DNA from: Auriscalpium vulgare
Lineage: Eukaryota; Basidiomycota; Agaricomycetes; Russulales; Auriscalpiaceae
NCBI GenBank assembly: GCA_019915015.1
Contig: JAHBBC010000003.1
Span: 806,001-870,000 of the forward strand
Length of the DNA stretch: 64,000 nucleotides
Direction: 5' to 3'
Shown here: piece by piece, positions 20,901 to 31,017 of the stretch
How positions within the stretch are numbered: the first letter of the stretch is position 1
How the letters are laid out: the number at the start of each line of letters is the position of its first letter
The notes under the pieces: model-generated
The model's input: only the letters and a program-made list of their open reading frames with translations
What the model was told of the DNA's origin: nothing
Database searches by the model: none
Program-made: the position numbers and the translations under genes

Positions 20901-22130
20901 GACGCGCCTGGGTTGGCCTGGTTGTTCCTCGACAGGATCTTCCGCTACCATGGCCTTCCCGATTCTATCATTTCGGATCGTGGTTCTGTTTTCATTTCGC
21001 GTTTTTGGACTGAGCTTCTTTCCCTGCTCAAGATTGAGTCTCGGACGTCGACGGCGTATCACCCGCAGACTGACGGTCTGACGGAGCGCACGAATCAGAC
21101 GCTCGAGACGTACTTACGTGCATATTGTTCTTATCAACAGGACGATTGGGTCGACTACCTCCCTCTGGGAGAGTTCGCCTTCAACAACCTCGAGAACAGT
21201 TCCACGCACCAAAGTCCCTTCTTCGCCAATTTCGCTTTCCACCCCACCTTCGAGCCGCAACTCACCGAGCGTTCCAGCGTTCCCGCTGCGGACGACCTCG
21301 CGACTCGTCTCGACGTCATCCATGCCGAATTGCGCGCCGAGTTATTGCACGCGCAAGCTTTGCAGTCCAAGTACTACAACGAGAAGTCGCTACCTGCTCC
21401 GGAGTTCAAGCCTGACCAGCTCGTCTGGCTACTCCGTCGCAATATCAAGACTACACGTCCTTCTCTCAAGCTCGATCATCGCCGTCTCGGCCCGTACCCC
21501 ATCATTCGCAAAATAGGCTCATCCGCTTACCTCCTTCGTCTCCCTTCCTACCTCTCTCGTCTTCACCCCGTATTCAACGTCTCACTCCTTGAACCGTATC
21601 GTGACCCCTCCGACTTCCATCCTCATTCCTCTCCGACTCCTTTCGAACTCGCCGAAGATGCCGCGTTGCAAATTCAGTCGCTCCAGGACTGTCGCAAGAT
21701 TGGTCATCGTTTCGAGTACCTCGTTCGCTGGAAGTCGCTCCCCGAGTCCGAAAACTCGTGGGTTCCCTTGTCCGACATCCCTACCACCCAGAACGAACTC
21801 ATCGACCGCTTCCACCGCCGTCATCCTCGCGCGCCTCGTCCCCACGCCGTTGTCATTAACAAATTATTCTCTATTCCTATTTCTTCCGATCCAGTTGCCG
21901 TTGACCCGCTCGTTCCTCCCTCTGCCCAGATGCCCTCCGCGCCGCTCCCGTCCACACCGCTGCCCTCCGCGTCGTCCGCTCGTCCCGCCGTACCCGTTGC
22001 CGCTCCGCGCCCTCCGTCCCCGCCGGTCGTACGACAGAACTTAGGGTCTGTGTACGAACCTGCGCTGCAGACCACGACTCGCTCAGGTCGCGTGTCCAAG
22101 CCGGCCGTCAGGCTGGATCCAAGTCTTTGA
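17883..22130 (+). CDS. pol: Pol polyprotein: protease, reverse transcriptase, RNase H, integrase, chromodomain
   Basis: Pol is open in the minus-one frame from within the end of gag to the stop at 22128-22130; the first internal ATG is 17994. Numbered from that ATG: aspartic protease DSGA near residue 46; reverse transcriptase with LNAITKKNRYPVP and the catalytic YLDD near 490; RNase H with STDASDFAISGV; integrase with an HHCC zinc-binding region (HPGRTRTLG ... CDTCARIK), then the DDE residues in TMDF, SDRGS and TDGLTERTNQ; a GPY-like segment (HRRLGPYPIIRKIG); and a chromodomain near 1235-1275 (EYLVRWKSLPESENSWVP). No internal stop or frameshift was found. The chromodomain probably directs integration to particular chromatin. 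Translation is predicted as a Gag-Pol fusion via frameshifting. Confidence 0.93.
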   Translation, partial: LAGCSHVPGHPADDGTRLSATAFTPEPTHVRATDNTFMPAYRSNPSFIFASSAPMLNSPDHFFVSVTLSFPNRSPLHTYALVDSGATTSCISERFATRHSLSRRLKDVPVPIMAVDDRPIASGLITQDVVTNLSVGAHSEFIALAVVAVGYPVILGLDWLQRHNPNIDWVDSNLTLDCCGLARTHPVTISARGSGLAPRLTRPSLNSTTSVGIGFGLTGATAFASTTIRPTPDASPRQDRASSPSPSTPRPSLLSSLVQWNGSGRSTPSLTPAPNIRTISPRKFAKAARAQPHDVCLIRFLPTGSPAFISATSSTSSPLDDLDADPPPAASGDDLAQHIPAKYMPWASTVFSSSEFDKLPAHRSFDVDIELEEGKDPPFGPLYRLTPQEREALAEYVNTNLERGHIRSSTSSAGAPVLFIRKKTGNLRLCVDYRGLNAITKKNRYPVPLVHDLLDRVQGCKVFTLIDLVSAYSHLRIKEGDEWKTAFRTPLGLFEHLVVPYGLTNAPASFQAFIQDVLRDLLDIVCVVYLDDILIFSRTQEEHDKHVALVLDRLRDAHLCVNPAKCEWDKAEVEYLGYIVGAEGVKMNPKKLATITDWPVPSSVKELQSFLGFANFYRRFVDGYARITTPLVALTKKNIVFEFSDATRDAFERLKRAFTSYPVLRHYNPLAPCTLSTDASDFAISGVCQQPDDEGQLHPIAYYSRKLAPAEINYEIHDKELLAIVDSFRDMRAWLLGSPFPISVISDHKNLEYFMSSKVLNRRQARWAMFLSDFDFRLTWGPGSSNVADPPSRRADFVPKKGDDTLLVQNRTILTAKHTEHLFPSQVSSSSSSTTLSALTTLSIDSSTLLERFKDAFREDVEWREALVHGNSDFTSEGGLVFHKGKLFVPRPLRADILHSRHDLPSTGHPGRTRTLGLVSRDYSWPGMQTFVRRYVEACDTCARIKTPRHKPYGLLKPLDIPSRPWKAITMDFIVKLPLSHGFDSIWVVCDRLTRYAHFVPCNETIDAPGLAWLFLDRIFRYHGLPDSIISDRGSVFISRFWTELLSLLKIESRTSTAYHPQTDGLTERTNQTLETYLRAYCSYQQDDWVDYLPLGEFAFNNLENSSTHQSPFFANFAFHPTFEPQLTERSSVPAADDLATRLDVIHAELRAELLHAQALQSKYYNEKSLPAPEFKPDQLVWLLRRNIKTTRPSLKLDHRRLGPYPIIRKIGSSAYLLRLPSYLSRLHPVFNVSLLEPYRDPSDFHPHSSPTPFELAEDAALQIQSLQDCRKIGHRFEYLVRWKSLPESENSWVPLSDIPTTQNELIDRFHRRHPRAPRPHAVVINKLFSIPISSDPVAVDPLVPPSAQMPSAPLPSTPLPSASSARPAVPVAAPRPPSPPVVRQNLGSVYEPALQTTTRSGRVSKPAVRLDPSL

Positions 22131-22153
22131 GCAGCCCCTTCGTCCGTGACCCT

Positions 22154-22164
22154 AGAAAGGGGGA
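22154..22164 (+). promoter_or_regulatory. Polypurine tract
   Basis: AGAAAGGGGGA lies three bases before the 3' LTR. This is the expected plus-strand primer of the retrotransposon. Confidence 0.85.
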
Positions 22165-22167
22165 TGA

Positions 22168-22440
22168 TGTCATGGGCATGGTCACTTACTTACCAACGGA
22201 CATTCTACGTACGTTCACGGACTCGTTCTCATCGTGCGCGTGTTGTGTATCCAACAGACTCGTTCTCTATTCGCCTCGTACTTACTTGACTCGGCAGACT
22301 CTTATGTTTACGTGTGTTTGGTTCGTGGCTCGCTCATAGTCGCCTCTCGCTCATGTACTTCTCCTTGTCGAGTCAACGCCAGCAACGAGCACCCGCTCTG
22401 TTCTCGAACCTCCTCTGCTTCTCACACTCGGCCCGTTACA
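22168..22440 (+). repeat. 3' LTR
   Basis: The second 273-bp LTR copy; it reads as identical to 16349-16621 and runs TGTCAT to TTACA. It is followed directly by the right target duplication. Confidence 0.95.
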
Positions 22441-22445
22441 CAAGC
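22441..22445. repeat. Target-site duplication, right copy (CAAGC)
   Basis: Matches 16344-16348 on the other side of the element. Confidence 0.93.
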
Positions 22446-22906
22446 CTCCAGGACAACAACATCCAGGTCAGGTGTCGACGTCTGCGGCCGTGCCGGTTTC
22501 CCACTGTGTGCCTTCTAGCCTGAGATGCCTCGCCGTGTCGCTGCGCGGGGGAAGTCGTTGCACACTCTGAAGCGGTAATGGGTACGAGGGAGACAAGACG
22601 TCTTCGCATCCCTTTCTTGGACGAACGTCACAGCTGGATCTACCTCCACTGCTACGCCCGAATGGACACAAAAGGTACGTGTCTTCATGACAACGTGTGC
22701 CACGTACTACAGCTCGGCACAGATTGTGTTGTCGGGCACCTCGTGGAAGCTGCTGTGCCATTGACGGCCACGATGAGTCTCTATTATCTGGGTCAGGCCC
22801 TTCTTGACTCGTTTGTACGGCTGCGCGGTATATCTAGGCGTCAACGCGCTTGATCTTCCTACACTCTTCTTTCCACTGTTTACCCCAACTCGCATCCACG
22901 ATCGTA
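22446..22906. other. Host intergenic DNA right of the retrotransposon
   Basis: About 460 bp that should serve as promoter region for HLH-B. No gene is recognised. Confidence 0.5.
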
Positions 22907-24473
22907 ATGTCTGGACGCCCGAGACTTCCCTCAATCAGACACTTGCTTAGCGAGGACTTTGCGCCACTTGCTTCATCCTCCCGACCGTATCGTCCGAGCC
23001 CGGACGCGGATACTGGATATCCAGCGTACCCTCATTCACGATCGGCACATGACGATAACGAATATGATTCGGACGAGCAGGGGACAGATGGCGGAGACGA
23101 TGAGGGGTGAGTGGTGACAATCTTGGTCCGCATCATCCAACTCTGACCTTTCCTGCCTCATCCAAGGGATGTTGGCGGCGCCTCTACACAGCTGCGGGGG
23201 GTTCAGAGCGTGGGCCCAACTTACCATCACACAAGACTGCGACGGGATAGGGGTACACGCAAGCCCTATGACCGGCCGGCAGAAACTCACAATGCGAGTC
23301 ATATTCCGCGCGCGAGCCTATCCGCAACCGAGGACGAGGGCCACGAACACTCTCTTGTCGAATCGAGTCACCCGCTGCGCAGCATGCCACATGCGGCAGC
23401 TGTGTACGGCCCCTCCCCTTACAGTTTCTCTCCTTATGATGCGGCGCAGGTCAACGAACCGCATACCTCCGTCTTGGCTGCCAGACCCAATGAGGACGAC
23501 AATGGGGCGGGATTTCTTGCCAGTCAGGAATTGCCAGATCAAACAACGTCTCCTGGGGTTGGACCTGTCCGTCGCTCTCCGAGAAAACAAACTCTCCATG
23601 AACGCAAGCCGTACGATCACCACGAGTGCGCGCGCCCTTCTTCACACTCCGTCGGGCGCCTCGTTCCCGTTAGTGGCCATGAGGATGCTTTTGGCGCCAG
23701 CATCGCCGACTCCCCACGACTCGGAGCCACACATCAGACCCCCAGAGCGGCGTCATCTTCGTGTACACGAAACCCCAGCCCCTTCTCCAGTGCACTCTCC
23801 CGCCTCTCCCCGAGCCCCTCACTCTCTTCGCCGTCCATGGCGCCTTCGAACCTACTTGAAAGTGAACTCCCACGCACAGTGACTGCAGGAGTGCGCTCAC
23901 CTGCGTCAGCGCTGACGTCGACGTCGGTGAAGCTTTCCAACCTCCATCCCGCTGCTGGCACAACCCCTGCCGTGGGTCAAACCTTGCCTACGGGCACGGT
24001 TTTTGACAACAGCACCCCTGAGGACATGGAGAAGACCATACTAGCGACGCGCAATCGCCAGACGGCGCAGAAGAAGACCGTGACAAAGGGGCGGGCGAAG
24101 AAGGCTAGCGGTGGTTCTGAAGATAGACCTGCGCGACTGACACCCGAACAACGTAAAGAAGCTGCGCGTAAGGCCAAAGTGATGAAGAGCCAGGACTATC
24201 GCAGGCGTGTTCGTACTGCAGTAGCTGGAATGCGCAAGCGCTTCCCGGAGGCATTTCACGGTTTCAAGGCGAGAACGTCACAGCCTGATTTGCTAGAGAG
24301 AGGTCAGCCAATTGTGTGCGATACTTTCACTATTTTCGCTTATACTAGGGTGTGCAACAGGCATGGAGTGGTTATATGACGAGATTTCCCGGCTAAGACA
24401 GAAAAATACGGAGTCTCAGCAAAGAATCGAAGCCCTGGAAGCATCGGGCAAAGTAACGCTGGCAAGCCTGTAG
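22907..24473 (+). CDS. Helix-loop-helix-like, coiled-coil regulator (HLH-B)
   Basis: Three exons (22907-23106, 23167-24302, 24361-24473) encode 482 residues. The protein opens MSGRPRLPSIRHLLSED and is disordered and Ser/Pro-rich for about 370 residues. A basic/helix-1 stretch (AARKAKVMKSQDYRRRVRT, AVAGMRKRFPEAF) is followed by a loop (HGFKARTSQP), helix 2 (DLLERGMEWLYDEI) and a short coil (SRLRQKNTESQQRIEALEA) ending at the C-terminus. Layout and helix-2 pattern parallel HLH-A, including MRKR at the end of helix 1. The phase-1 intron after LLER sits at the equivalent site. Nuclear DNA binding is inferred. The gene begins 462 bp after the retrotransposon, so LTR-driven effects on its expression are possible. 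Confidence 0.75.
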
Positions 24474-24767
24474 AAACGACATCTTACCGTCCACCATAAC
24501 CAATCTACTTAGTCGCTGAAATACCCGTTTATCTGAACTTATACCCCTACTCAGTGTATATGCGTAATTACTCTATAGTTGTATAAAATTGAAGTATTTA
24601 ATCACACCAGTTATACATCCTACGCCAATTATACATCTTACGCGGACTTGTGTCTGAGCGCGGTGCGTCGCGGAGGTCTCATGAATGAAATCTCTGGCTT
24701 ACAGCTATAAAGAAGTGCATGGGCATCGATTCAAGATTTCCGTTTGAGAGAGATGTAACATGACGAT

Positions 24768-25233
24768 CTACTCTAGATCGACAACAAATCCGCCCTGAGG
24801 CATTACGCCTTGTTCTACGCAAAGGACGTAGCGTTGAACATGCGTCTCGAGTTTATCCAAGGGCCGCACAGGAGTGCGTCGGTAGTCTTTCAGGTATCTC
24901 TTCAACACAGCCTCGTAAGTGAGCTGGTCTCTGCTTCTCTCATACCGTTGCAGATCGCGTAACTCTACTCGAGAGGTGAGGTCACGTTGAGCATGAGGTT
25001 GGTCAAGAGTACTCACGAAAGTCCAAATAGTCGAGACGAGCGCGTCTGGATACCTCCCCAGAGCTTGTGGGCTTTGGCAACCAGTCCGTGCCGAGACCAC
25101 CGGGGGTCTCCCGACAGTTCGTCTGAGGCTGCTGCCGCATTGTAGATGATTCTTGTTGTTCCATCACGCTCAATCCAGTGGGTCCTGTCAAGTGAAAGCG
25201 GATTTCGGGCACTGGCCTCACTGGTGTATACAT
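24768..25233 (-). CDS. Small hypothetical protein
   Basis: Two exons (25233-25017 and 24964-24768, with a good GTGAGT donor) encode about 137 residues beginning MYTPVRPVPEIRFHLTG. The second half is helical and charged (LRDLQRYERSRDQLTYEAVLKRYLKDYRR, then PLDKLETHVQRYVLCVEQG) and ends GGFVVDLE. No family was recognised. The alternative frame starting at 25291 stays open through exon 1 but does not join exon 2 in frame. The gene is convergent with HLH-B, separated by an AT-rich 294-bp spacer. Confidence 0.5.
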
Positions 25234-26134
25234 TGCCAGCTGTGGGACCTGGGTGAACTGGATGGGTGAATGTATGCGAATATGAGCTCAAGAGAGATGC
25301 TCAGACTAGTATGCAGATAGTCAGTAAGCATGTCACGATATACACAGAGTAGCTGAAGGACGCACAGATTACTAGTCACGAGGGAAAGAGGAGGTCGTAC
25401 AGCTGGAGAAGCTGAAGGAGAGAGTGAACTGAGGGGAAGCTTTTAAACGATGTTACGCACGGCCACACACAATAAAGCTGTCTGAAGCCGACCTGTGCAT
25501 GCCAGGGGCAGGCCACGACGACGCCTCGTGGAAGTCGTGCACCCGATGCGATCCAAAACTAAGGAGCCGACCGCACTGCGTCGGCACTGCACGAGGCATA
25601 CAGAACAATGCGATACGGGGGCAGAGGTCCTATACAATGGCTTGATGCCCTTGTCTTTGGAGACAACGCTGCCGAGAGGCGGTGGCTTATAATAGGGTGG
25701 CTACCGGACTGAAGTGATGTTGAGTACAAGGAAGACAGACGCCGAGGAGAGGAAAAAGAACCGCATACGTCGCGCTGAAATAAAAAAACATCCATCACTT
25801 GAGCCTTGGGGTGTCACGGGAAGACGACACACTGGGCGCAGCACTAGTATTCGAAAGCAGGGTGGCGGTTACAAGGGTTACTAGGTTTTTGTCGCCGTCG
25901 CATTTCGGGACACAGGGAGAGCTTCCCAAAGCCGACACTTACAACAAATTGTCGAAGTGAAGCATACTAAAAGCTCAAAGACATGTGGAAGCAGAACGCA
26001 GGGAGTCAGGAAGTGGTAGACACGTAGTACTAGTAGTTCTGCGCGCGTCGTGCTGAGCAGTGCCCGGGGTCTTGGAACGTCGGACCGCTCGCTTTTTTTG
26101 GCTGCCGAGCTCTCCTCACCCACTCGACTTCGTC
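25234..26134. other. Intergenic region
   Basis: About 900 bp between two divergent genes, presumably both promoters. A TATAATAGG-like element lies near 25690. No coding sequence was accepted. Confidence 0.5.
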
Positions 26135-28256
26135 ATGGCAAAAGACGACCTCATTGACGACCATCTGTCCGCGCGTCAGTCAAAACGCGCTGTGATTGCT
26201 CTTCTCGACCACGCCATCAAACACCAAGCGAAACGTGAGGAGAGTGAGCTCCTGCCGGGCAAGGAGCAGAACGTATGGCTGCAGGTCGCGGTCAAGACTA
26301 TGCAGCCAGAGAGGAAGCTCAAGCCGTACAAAATGTGCGTCTCCCCTCCTTTATCTTCTTGCTCTATCTTATACATGGCTAGTCCGATTAAACACCCATT
26401 AGTGGACCCGCGCACGGCCTCGGTGTGCTTGATCACAAAGGACCCACAACGAGAGTACAAAGACCTGCTCGAAAGCCACGGGGTCAAATTCATCAATCGT
26501 GTTGTGGGGATTACCAAGTTGAAGGGGAAATTCAAGCCGTTTGAAGCGCGACGTCTTCTGCTGCAGGAGAACGGCTTGTTTCTCGCGGACGAGCGCGTCG
26601 TGCCTCTGCTGCCTGGTTTACTTGGAAAGAAGTTCTTTGCTGCGAAGAAGTGCGTATATCTGTCCTTTTGCCGTCGTCCGCGTCTCTGACTTATACCCGT
26701 GCTTACAGGCAACCCATCCCAGTAAATCTGACGCGCAAGGATCTCAAAGGCGAACTGGAGCGCGCTATCTCGTCGACATACATGCACCAAAATAAAGGGA
26801 CATGCACGTGCGTTACCTCCACCAATCCTCCCGCTCGCTCTGAACCTGTTATAGATCAATCAAGATCGGCACAGTCTCGCAGACGGCTGTCCAGATACTA
26901 GCCAATCTGCAGACTGCTCTCCCCGCCATAGTCAAGGCCATTAAGGGCGAATGGGATAACATCCAGAACCTCAGTATCAAGACTAACTCCAGCGTGGCGT
27001 TGCCGATCTGGTCCTGTAACCTTGGCGCGGACGAAGGCGGTCGCTGGGACAGAATGGTCGTTGATGAGGAGGAGGCCGGGAATGAGAGCGACGATGAGAG
27101 TGAAGGCGAGGATGTCCCCGAGGTTCCCGAACCAGCTGCAGCGAAGAAGATGGCTACTACCTCAAAGGGCAAAAAGCGGGCGGCCGAGGGAGAGGGCGAG
27201 ACTCCCTCAAAGAAGGCGAAAGCTGGAGAGGTCGAAGCGGCCTCGTCCAAACCCGTCTCGGTTGCGAGAACTGCTGCGCCATCAAAAGTACGTCGTGTGG
27301 GACTACCTACTGTATCTATTCAAGCGTGTCTAAGTGCTGAATTTTAGGTGACCACCGAATCTACTCCCGCTGTCATATCGTCTGCGGACTCGAAAAGGCG
27401 GCGCAAGTCTGTGTCAGGCAAGGCGGTATCCAGTACTGAGCCGGCACCCTCAGTTCCCTCCACGCTATCTTCTTCACCATCTTCGCAACCTCATGCTACA
27501 TCCAGGCAGAAGTCGAAGAACAGTGTCGAGCCGTCCGCCGCAGCACATGCGACGCCTGTCGAGACTGCCGCAGCGACGTCTGGCGCCGAAGCAGACGTGG
27601 AGTCGGCGGATTCTTCGCTCGCTGTTCCGGCCGTGCGCAAGGAGAAGAAGACGAGAAAACGATCGCTTAGCGTTGCAAACACCGCAGCAGAGGGGGGGAC
27701 GCCCTTGCCGAAGAACGCGCCGACGGCTGTCGTGGCCCAAACTGCTGCACCGACGGAAGCCCCTCCACCTCCAAAAAAATTGAAGAGAAAGGCTTTGAGA
27801 GCTCTCGCTGCTGCAGCCGCAGCAGTCGAGCATTCCTCCGAGCCGGTGCCAGATGCAGTAGGGCCTACGGAGAGCTCGAAGGTGCTAGCAGCCGAAATGG
27901 ATGCTGCTCCGCCCGTGAGAGACGTAGGAACGAGCAAGAAGCGGAAGACGTCGAAGAAGGGGGAGAATGCTGATGAAGCGGCTGTCATCCCTTCTCTGCC
28001 CGTCACTCCGACACCCGTGGACGCGGTGAGCGCATCAGCAGAAGCGAAACCGAACGAGCATCCATCCAAGAAGAAGCTCAGAGCGAAGGCCGAGGCGGTG
28101 ACACCGGCCGCTGACCGTGCGCTTGCGGCGAAGAGCCAGCTTTCGAAGGAAGAGCTGAAGCAGAAGCGCGCATCTGCGGTGGTTGGCGAGAAGAAAAAGG
28201 AGAAGGTGGTGAAAGGAGGGAAGAGCTCGGCGAAGAAAGGTATCGTTGGCAAGTAG
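26135..28256 (+). CDS. Ribosomal L1-domain nucleolar protein (Cic1/Utp30/RSL1D1-like)
   Basis: Five exons (26135-26334, 26383-26649, 26709-26807, 26855-27287, 27348-28256) encode 635 residues. The first 290 form an L1-type RNA-binding domain as found in ribosome-biogenesis factors: WLQVAVKTMQPERKLKPYKI, IKHPLVDPRTASVCLITKDP, a VPLLPGLLGKKFF segment, and GTVSQTAVQILANLQTALPAIV. The rest is a low-complexity tail with acidic (DEEEAGNESDDESEGEDVPE) and Lys-rich nuclear-localisation clusters (KRRRKS, KKRKTSKKG), typical of nucleolar proteins. The likely role is pre-60S or small-subunit processome assembly; which of Cic1 or Utp30 is the nearer relative is not settled. The last exon is Ala/Lys-rich and creates a long spurious antisense frame. 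Confidence 0.85.
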
Positions 28257-28483
28257 CGGCTTTAGCTCTACCGCCTGTTACTTTCTCGACGATCGGCTCA
28301 ATATCTGATATACACAATGTCCGATGACACGGTGAATGTCACCCTTCGCACAAAAACCAGACGGTTGACTGCGTGTAACGCTCAGGCCTAAGCACTGTAA
28401 CCTGAGCACGTGAGGCAGGTCCCCGGTTCCCAATATTAATAATACCGGGGAGCCGAAGCACTCTTCGTCTAGCTAGCATCACG

Positions 28484-29766
28484 ATGTCGAGCAGGCAGCC
28501 AGCTATTAGATTGTCCATATCTCATCCAGATGAGGACGGCGTAGCTCTGGTGGGAGTTCTGGAGCAGCTGGAGCCGGGCAGTGCAACCCGAGGCAGGAAG
28601 ATCGCCTTGGTACGTGAATGCGTACTTACTTCGAAGACGTCCTCATATCACTCGATAAAGATCCTTCATGGTACTATGGGGTACGGACTCTTGATCCTCG
28701 CCTCCTCTGAGCACTTACTGATTGTTGGACATAGTCACAAAGATTACTTGTTTCAGAAACGCCTGGCGCACCAGCTCCCTCTGGACTCTTTTCGCTTTGA
28801 TTTTCGGTCAGTCGCCCAAGTCCTGCATCTTCCCTCTTCGTCCTATGCCCGTCGCTTCCATCTCGTAGAGGAGCGCATGAATCTGGCGGGAAATGGTACT
28901 ACGCCGGCTTCGCGGAAGATTTGCAAGACCTCCGAGTGGTCGTCAAGTATCTTTCCGACAACTATGGCTACGAAGTCGACCTTCTCGTCGGACACTCTCG
29001 GGGCAGCGTCGTTGCTCTGCATTGGCTGTGTACCTCCGAGGAGGGCAAGCGCGTCGGGGGCATAGTCAACGTCTCCGGAAGGTATCGCATGGAGGTAAGG
29101 GATCCTCAGCGAGACATATGTTGCGCCATCCTGACCTTCCTCCGGCAGAGAGTACTGCATGGTAAGCACCCCGCAGCTTTCGCGGAACTCATCAGTCGCC
29201 TTCCAACTTGGTGTCATCCGACTTTAACACATCATCGCTGATCCTCGTGCAGATCCAGGGTCAAGCTATCAGGCGGCCTTCGACGAGCAGGGTTTCTTTG
29301 ATTGGAAGGTCACCGTCGCGCGTCAACCGGTCATCGGCCGTATCACACCCGACGACCTGCAGGAGTTCGCGCGGTGGAATTCGGCGGTGGTGTGGGATCA
29401 CTTTCCAGAAGCCACCGATGCCTTGACCATCCATGGTCTCGCCGACAAGACCGTCCCTGCGTATGTTTTGGATTGCTCTCATTGACATGCTGCAGTTTTG
29501 ATATGCGCTGTAGGTATGACGCGACAATCTACGCTCGAGCCTTAGGCGCGCGCGAGGCGGGCACGCACAGCCTACACCTGATAGAAGGCGCTGACCACAA
29601 TCTCACTGGGGTGAGTGTATTTCTGGGATTCGCATGCTAGCTTGCTCAGGTGACCGCGTAGCAATTTGACGAGGTCGTAGCGGTCATCCTAGAGTGGTGG
29701 CAGAAGCACCTGCAAGGGGACCTACGGACTGGTATCTGGCAGACTGGGAACCGTACCAAGCTGTAA
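28484..29766 (+). CDS. Alpha/beta hydrolase (serine-hydrolase fold)
   Basis: Eight exons (28484-28609, 28661-28680, 28735-28806, 28869-29094, 29149-29161, 29253-29460, 29514-29610, 29662-29766) encode 288 residues. Fold landmarks: ILHGTMGHKDYLFQK (oxyanion-hole HG), FRFDFRGAHESGG, the nucleophile elbow LLVGHSRGSVVALH, the acid in IHGLADKTVP and the catalytic His in IEGADHNLTGQFDEV. The family includes lipases, esterases and S33-type peptidases; no N-terminal signal is visible, so it is probably cytosolic. The substrate is unknown. The fifth exon is only 13 nt and joins RYRME to RVLHDPGSSY. A clear divergence point lies upstream, with the L1-domain gene ending at 28256. Confidence 0.85.
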
Positions 29767-31017
29767 CTCCTCGGCACTACTGACTGGAGTCATGAGGTAC
29801 ATGCTCCCCCCTTGTGCGGATACAGGCGGAATCCAGCGCATTGTATATGCGCATGCTCTACCGTGGACTCTCGATGATCCGAACTCGTCGCTGGGAGTTG
29901 CGCTTCGTGACTACAAGAGCTGATGGGCATTCTCTGACGCTGCGTTCTATCCCTCATTCGCCGCTCTTCTCTTGGCGCAGCGCATTCCAACTTGTTTCTT
30001 CGCGCGCGCGTGTCCCGAAGCCTGAAAACATCCTCGCCGCAAGTAGCGACAACGTCAGCAACTGTTGTGTTTCTTGTCTTTCCATAGACAGCACATGTCA
30101 GGCACGTTTGACGAAATATCCATTCCTTGCAGCACCACACAACAAGCTCCCTTGGTGTCTGGATGGACAGCTGCTCGACTTGGGGCGTGTACGGCCCTCT
30201 AACTCGGCCGATCGTCGTGCTTGGTGGTGCGCATCGCTCCCGGCGGTGTACACAGCGTCGCCGACTTCCTTCTTCGTGGATAGTGCCCCGTGGCAATGCC
30301 TGCGTTCAGGAGACTTCGACGTCTCGAGCAGGAAGTCCTGACGCAAGATTGGCCATCTCGGTCAGCCCGAATGTACGGCAGCACCTGTGTCGCTCACCGT
30401 CATCGCCTTGGCGAATTATGCACCACGTCGCCGACCATCGGACGTGAGTAGATCTGCGGATGAAAGGTGGCCAGCTTTACTCCCGAATAAATCTCTTGCC
30501 ACTTTACGGCGCTCGGAATGCGACGTGTTAGTCAGACCGTTCCACGTGTCTACGCATGTCCGCATACAGGACAAAGGCTGTGGCCATGCTGTACGGCCTT
30601 CCCTGTCTCGTGCGACGCAAGGTCTCGTGCACGTCACTTGCTTCACTGAAGGACCAGACGGCAAGGACAATGATCAAGAATCGATGGTATGATTAGAGGC
30701 AGTGGTAGCTATACAAATGGTCAAGTACTAGGTCTAGGAAATAACAAGATGCTGGGTCGTGAGGGTTCTGCGGTACACAAGTCGTGATCGGGAATGCGTT
30801 CTAATGGCCAAGTCTAGACCGAAATTACAGCAGTCCTCTGCTGCGCTCCTCCATAGGGTATTCAACCGGGAACACTACTCCAGTGCATCCGCGGCAGCGT
30901 GATTAGGTTTTGAATGTGTCTGTAACGACACGACCGCCGGCATCAAGCACAGGGCTTGGGAGGTGGGTGCCGATGAGGGTGGGTGGGTGGGTGGGTGGGT
31001 GGGGCGTGTGTGGACGG
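29767..31017. other. Intergenic region with G-quadruplex tract
   Basis: About 1.25 kb with no gene recognised. At 30977-31004 there are seven G3-4 runs separated by single T, a strong G-quadruplex candidate, 14 bp from the stop codon of the next gene. Confidence 0.6.

Larger units (their letters stand above)
16349..22440 (+). mobile_element. Complete Ty3/gypsy chromodomain LTR retrotransposon (chromovirus)
   Basis: Element of 6092 bp with 273-bp LTRs beginning TGTCAT and ending TTACA, flanked by CAAGC duplications. In order it carries a primer-binding site, gag with a zinc knuckle, a gag/pol frameshift site, protease, reverse transcriptase, RNase H, integrase, a C-terminal chromodomain and a polypurine tract. 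The domain order RT-RH-IN identifies Ty3/gypsy, and the chromodomain places it in the chromoviruses. All reading frames are intact and the two LTRs read as identical, so the insertion is young and may be autonomous. Codon use is strongly C-ending, as in well-expressed fungal genes. It lies between genes and interrupts no recognisable coding sequence. Confidence 0.96.

Noticed and set aside
16349..22440. Retrotransposon as a gene-disrupting insertion
   Set aside because: Removing the element and one CAAGC rejoins DNA with no coding sequence; it lies between the GDPD gene and HLH-B.
27491..28252. 253-residue minus-strand frame opposite the L1-domain protein
   Set aside because: Phe/Ser/Ala-rich shadow of a Lys/Glu/Ala-rich low-complexity tail; no start context or homology.
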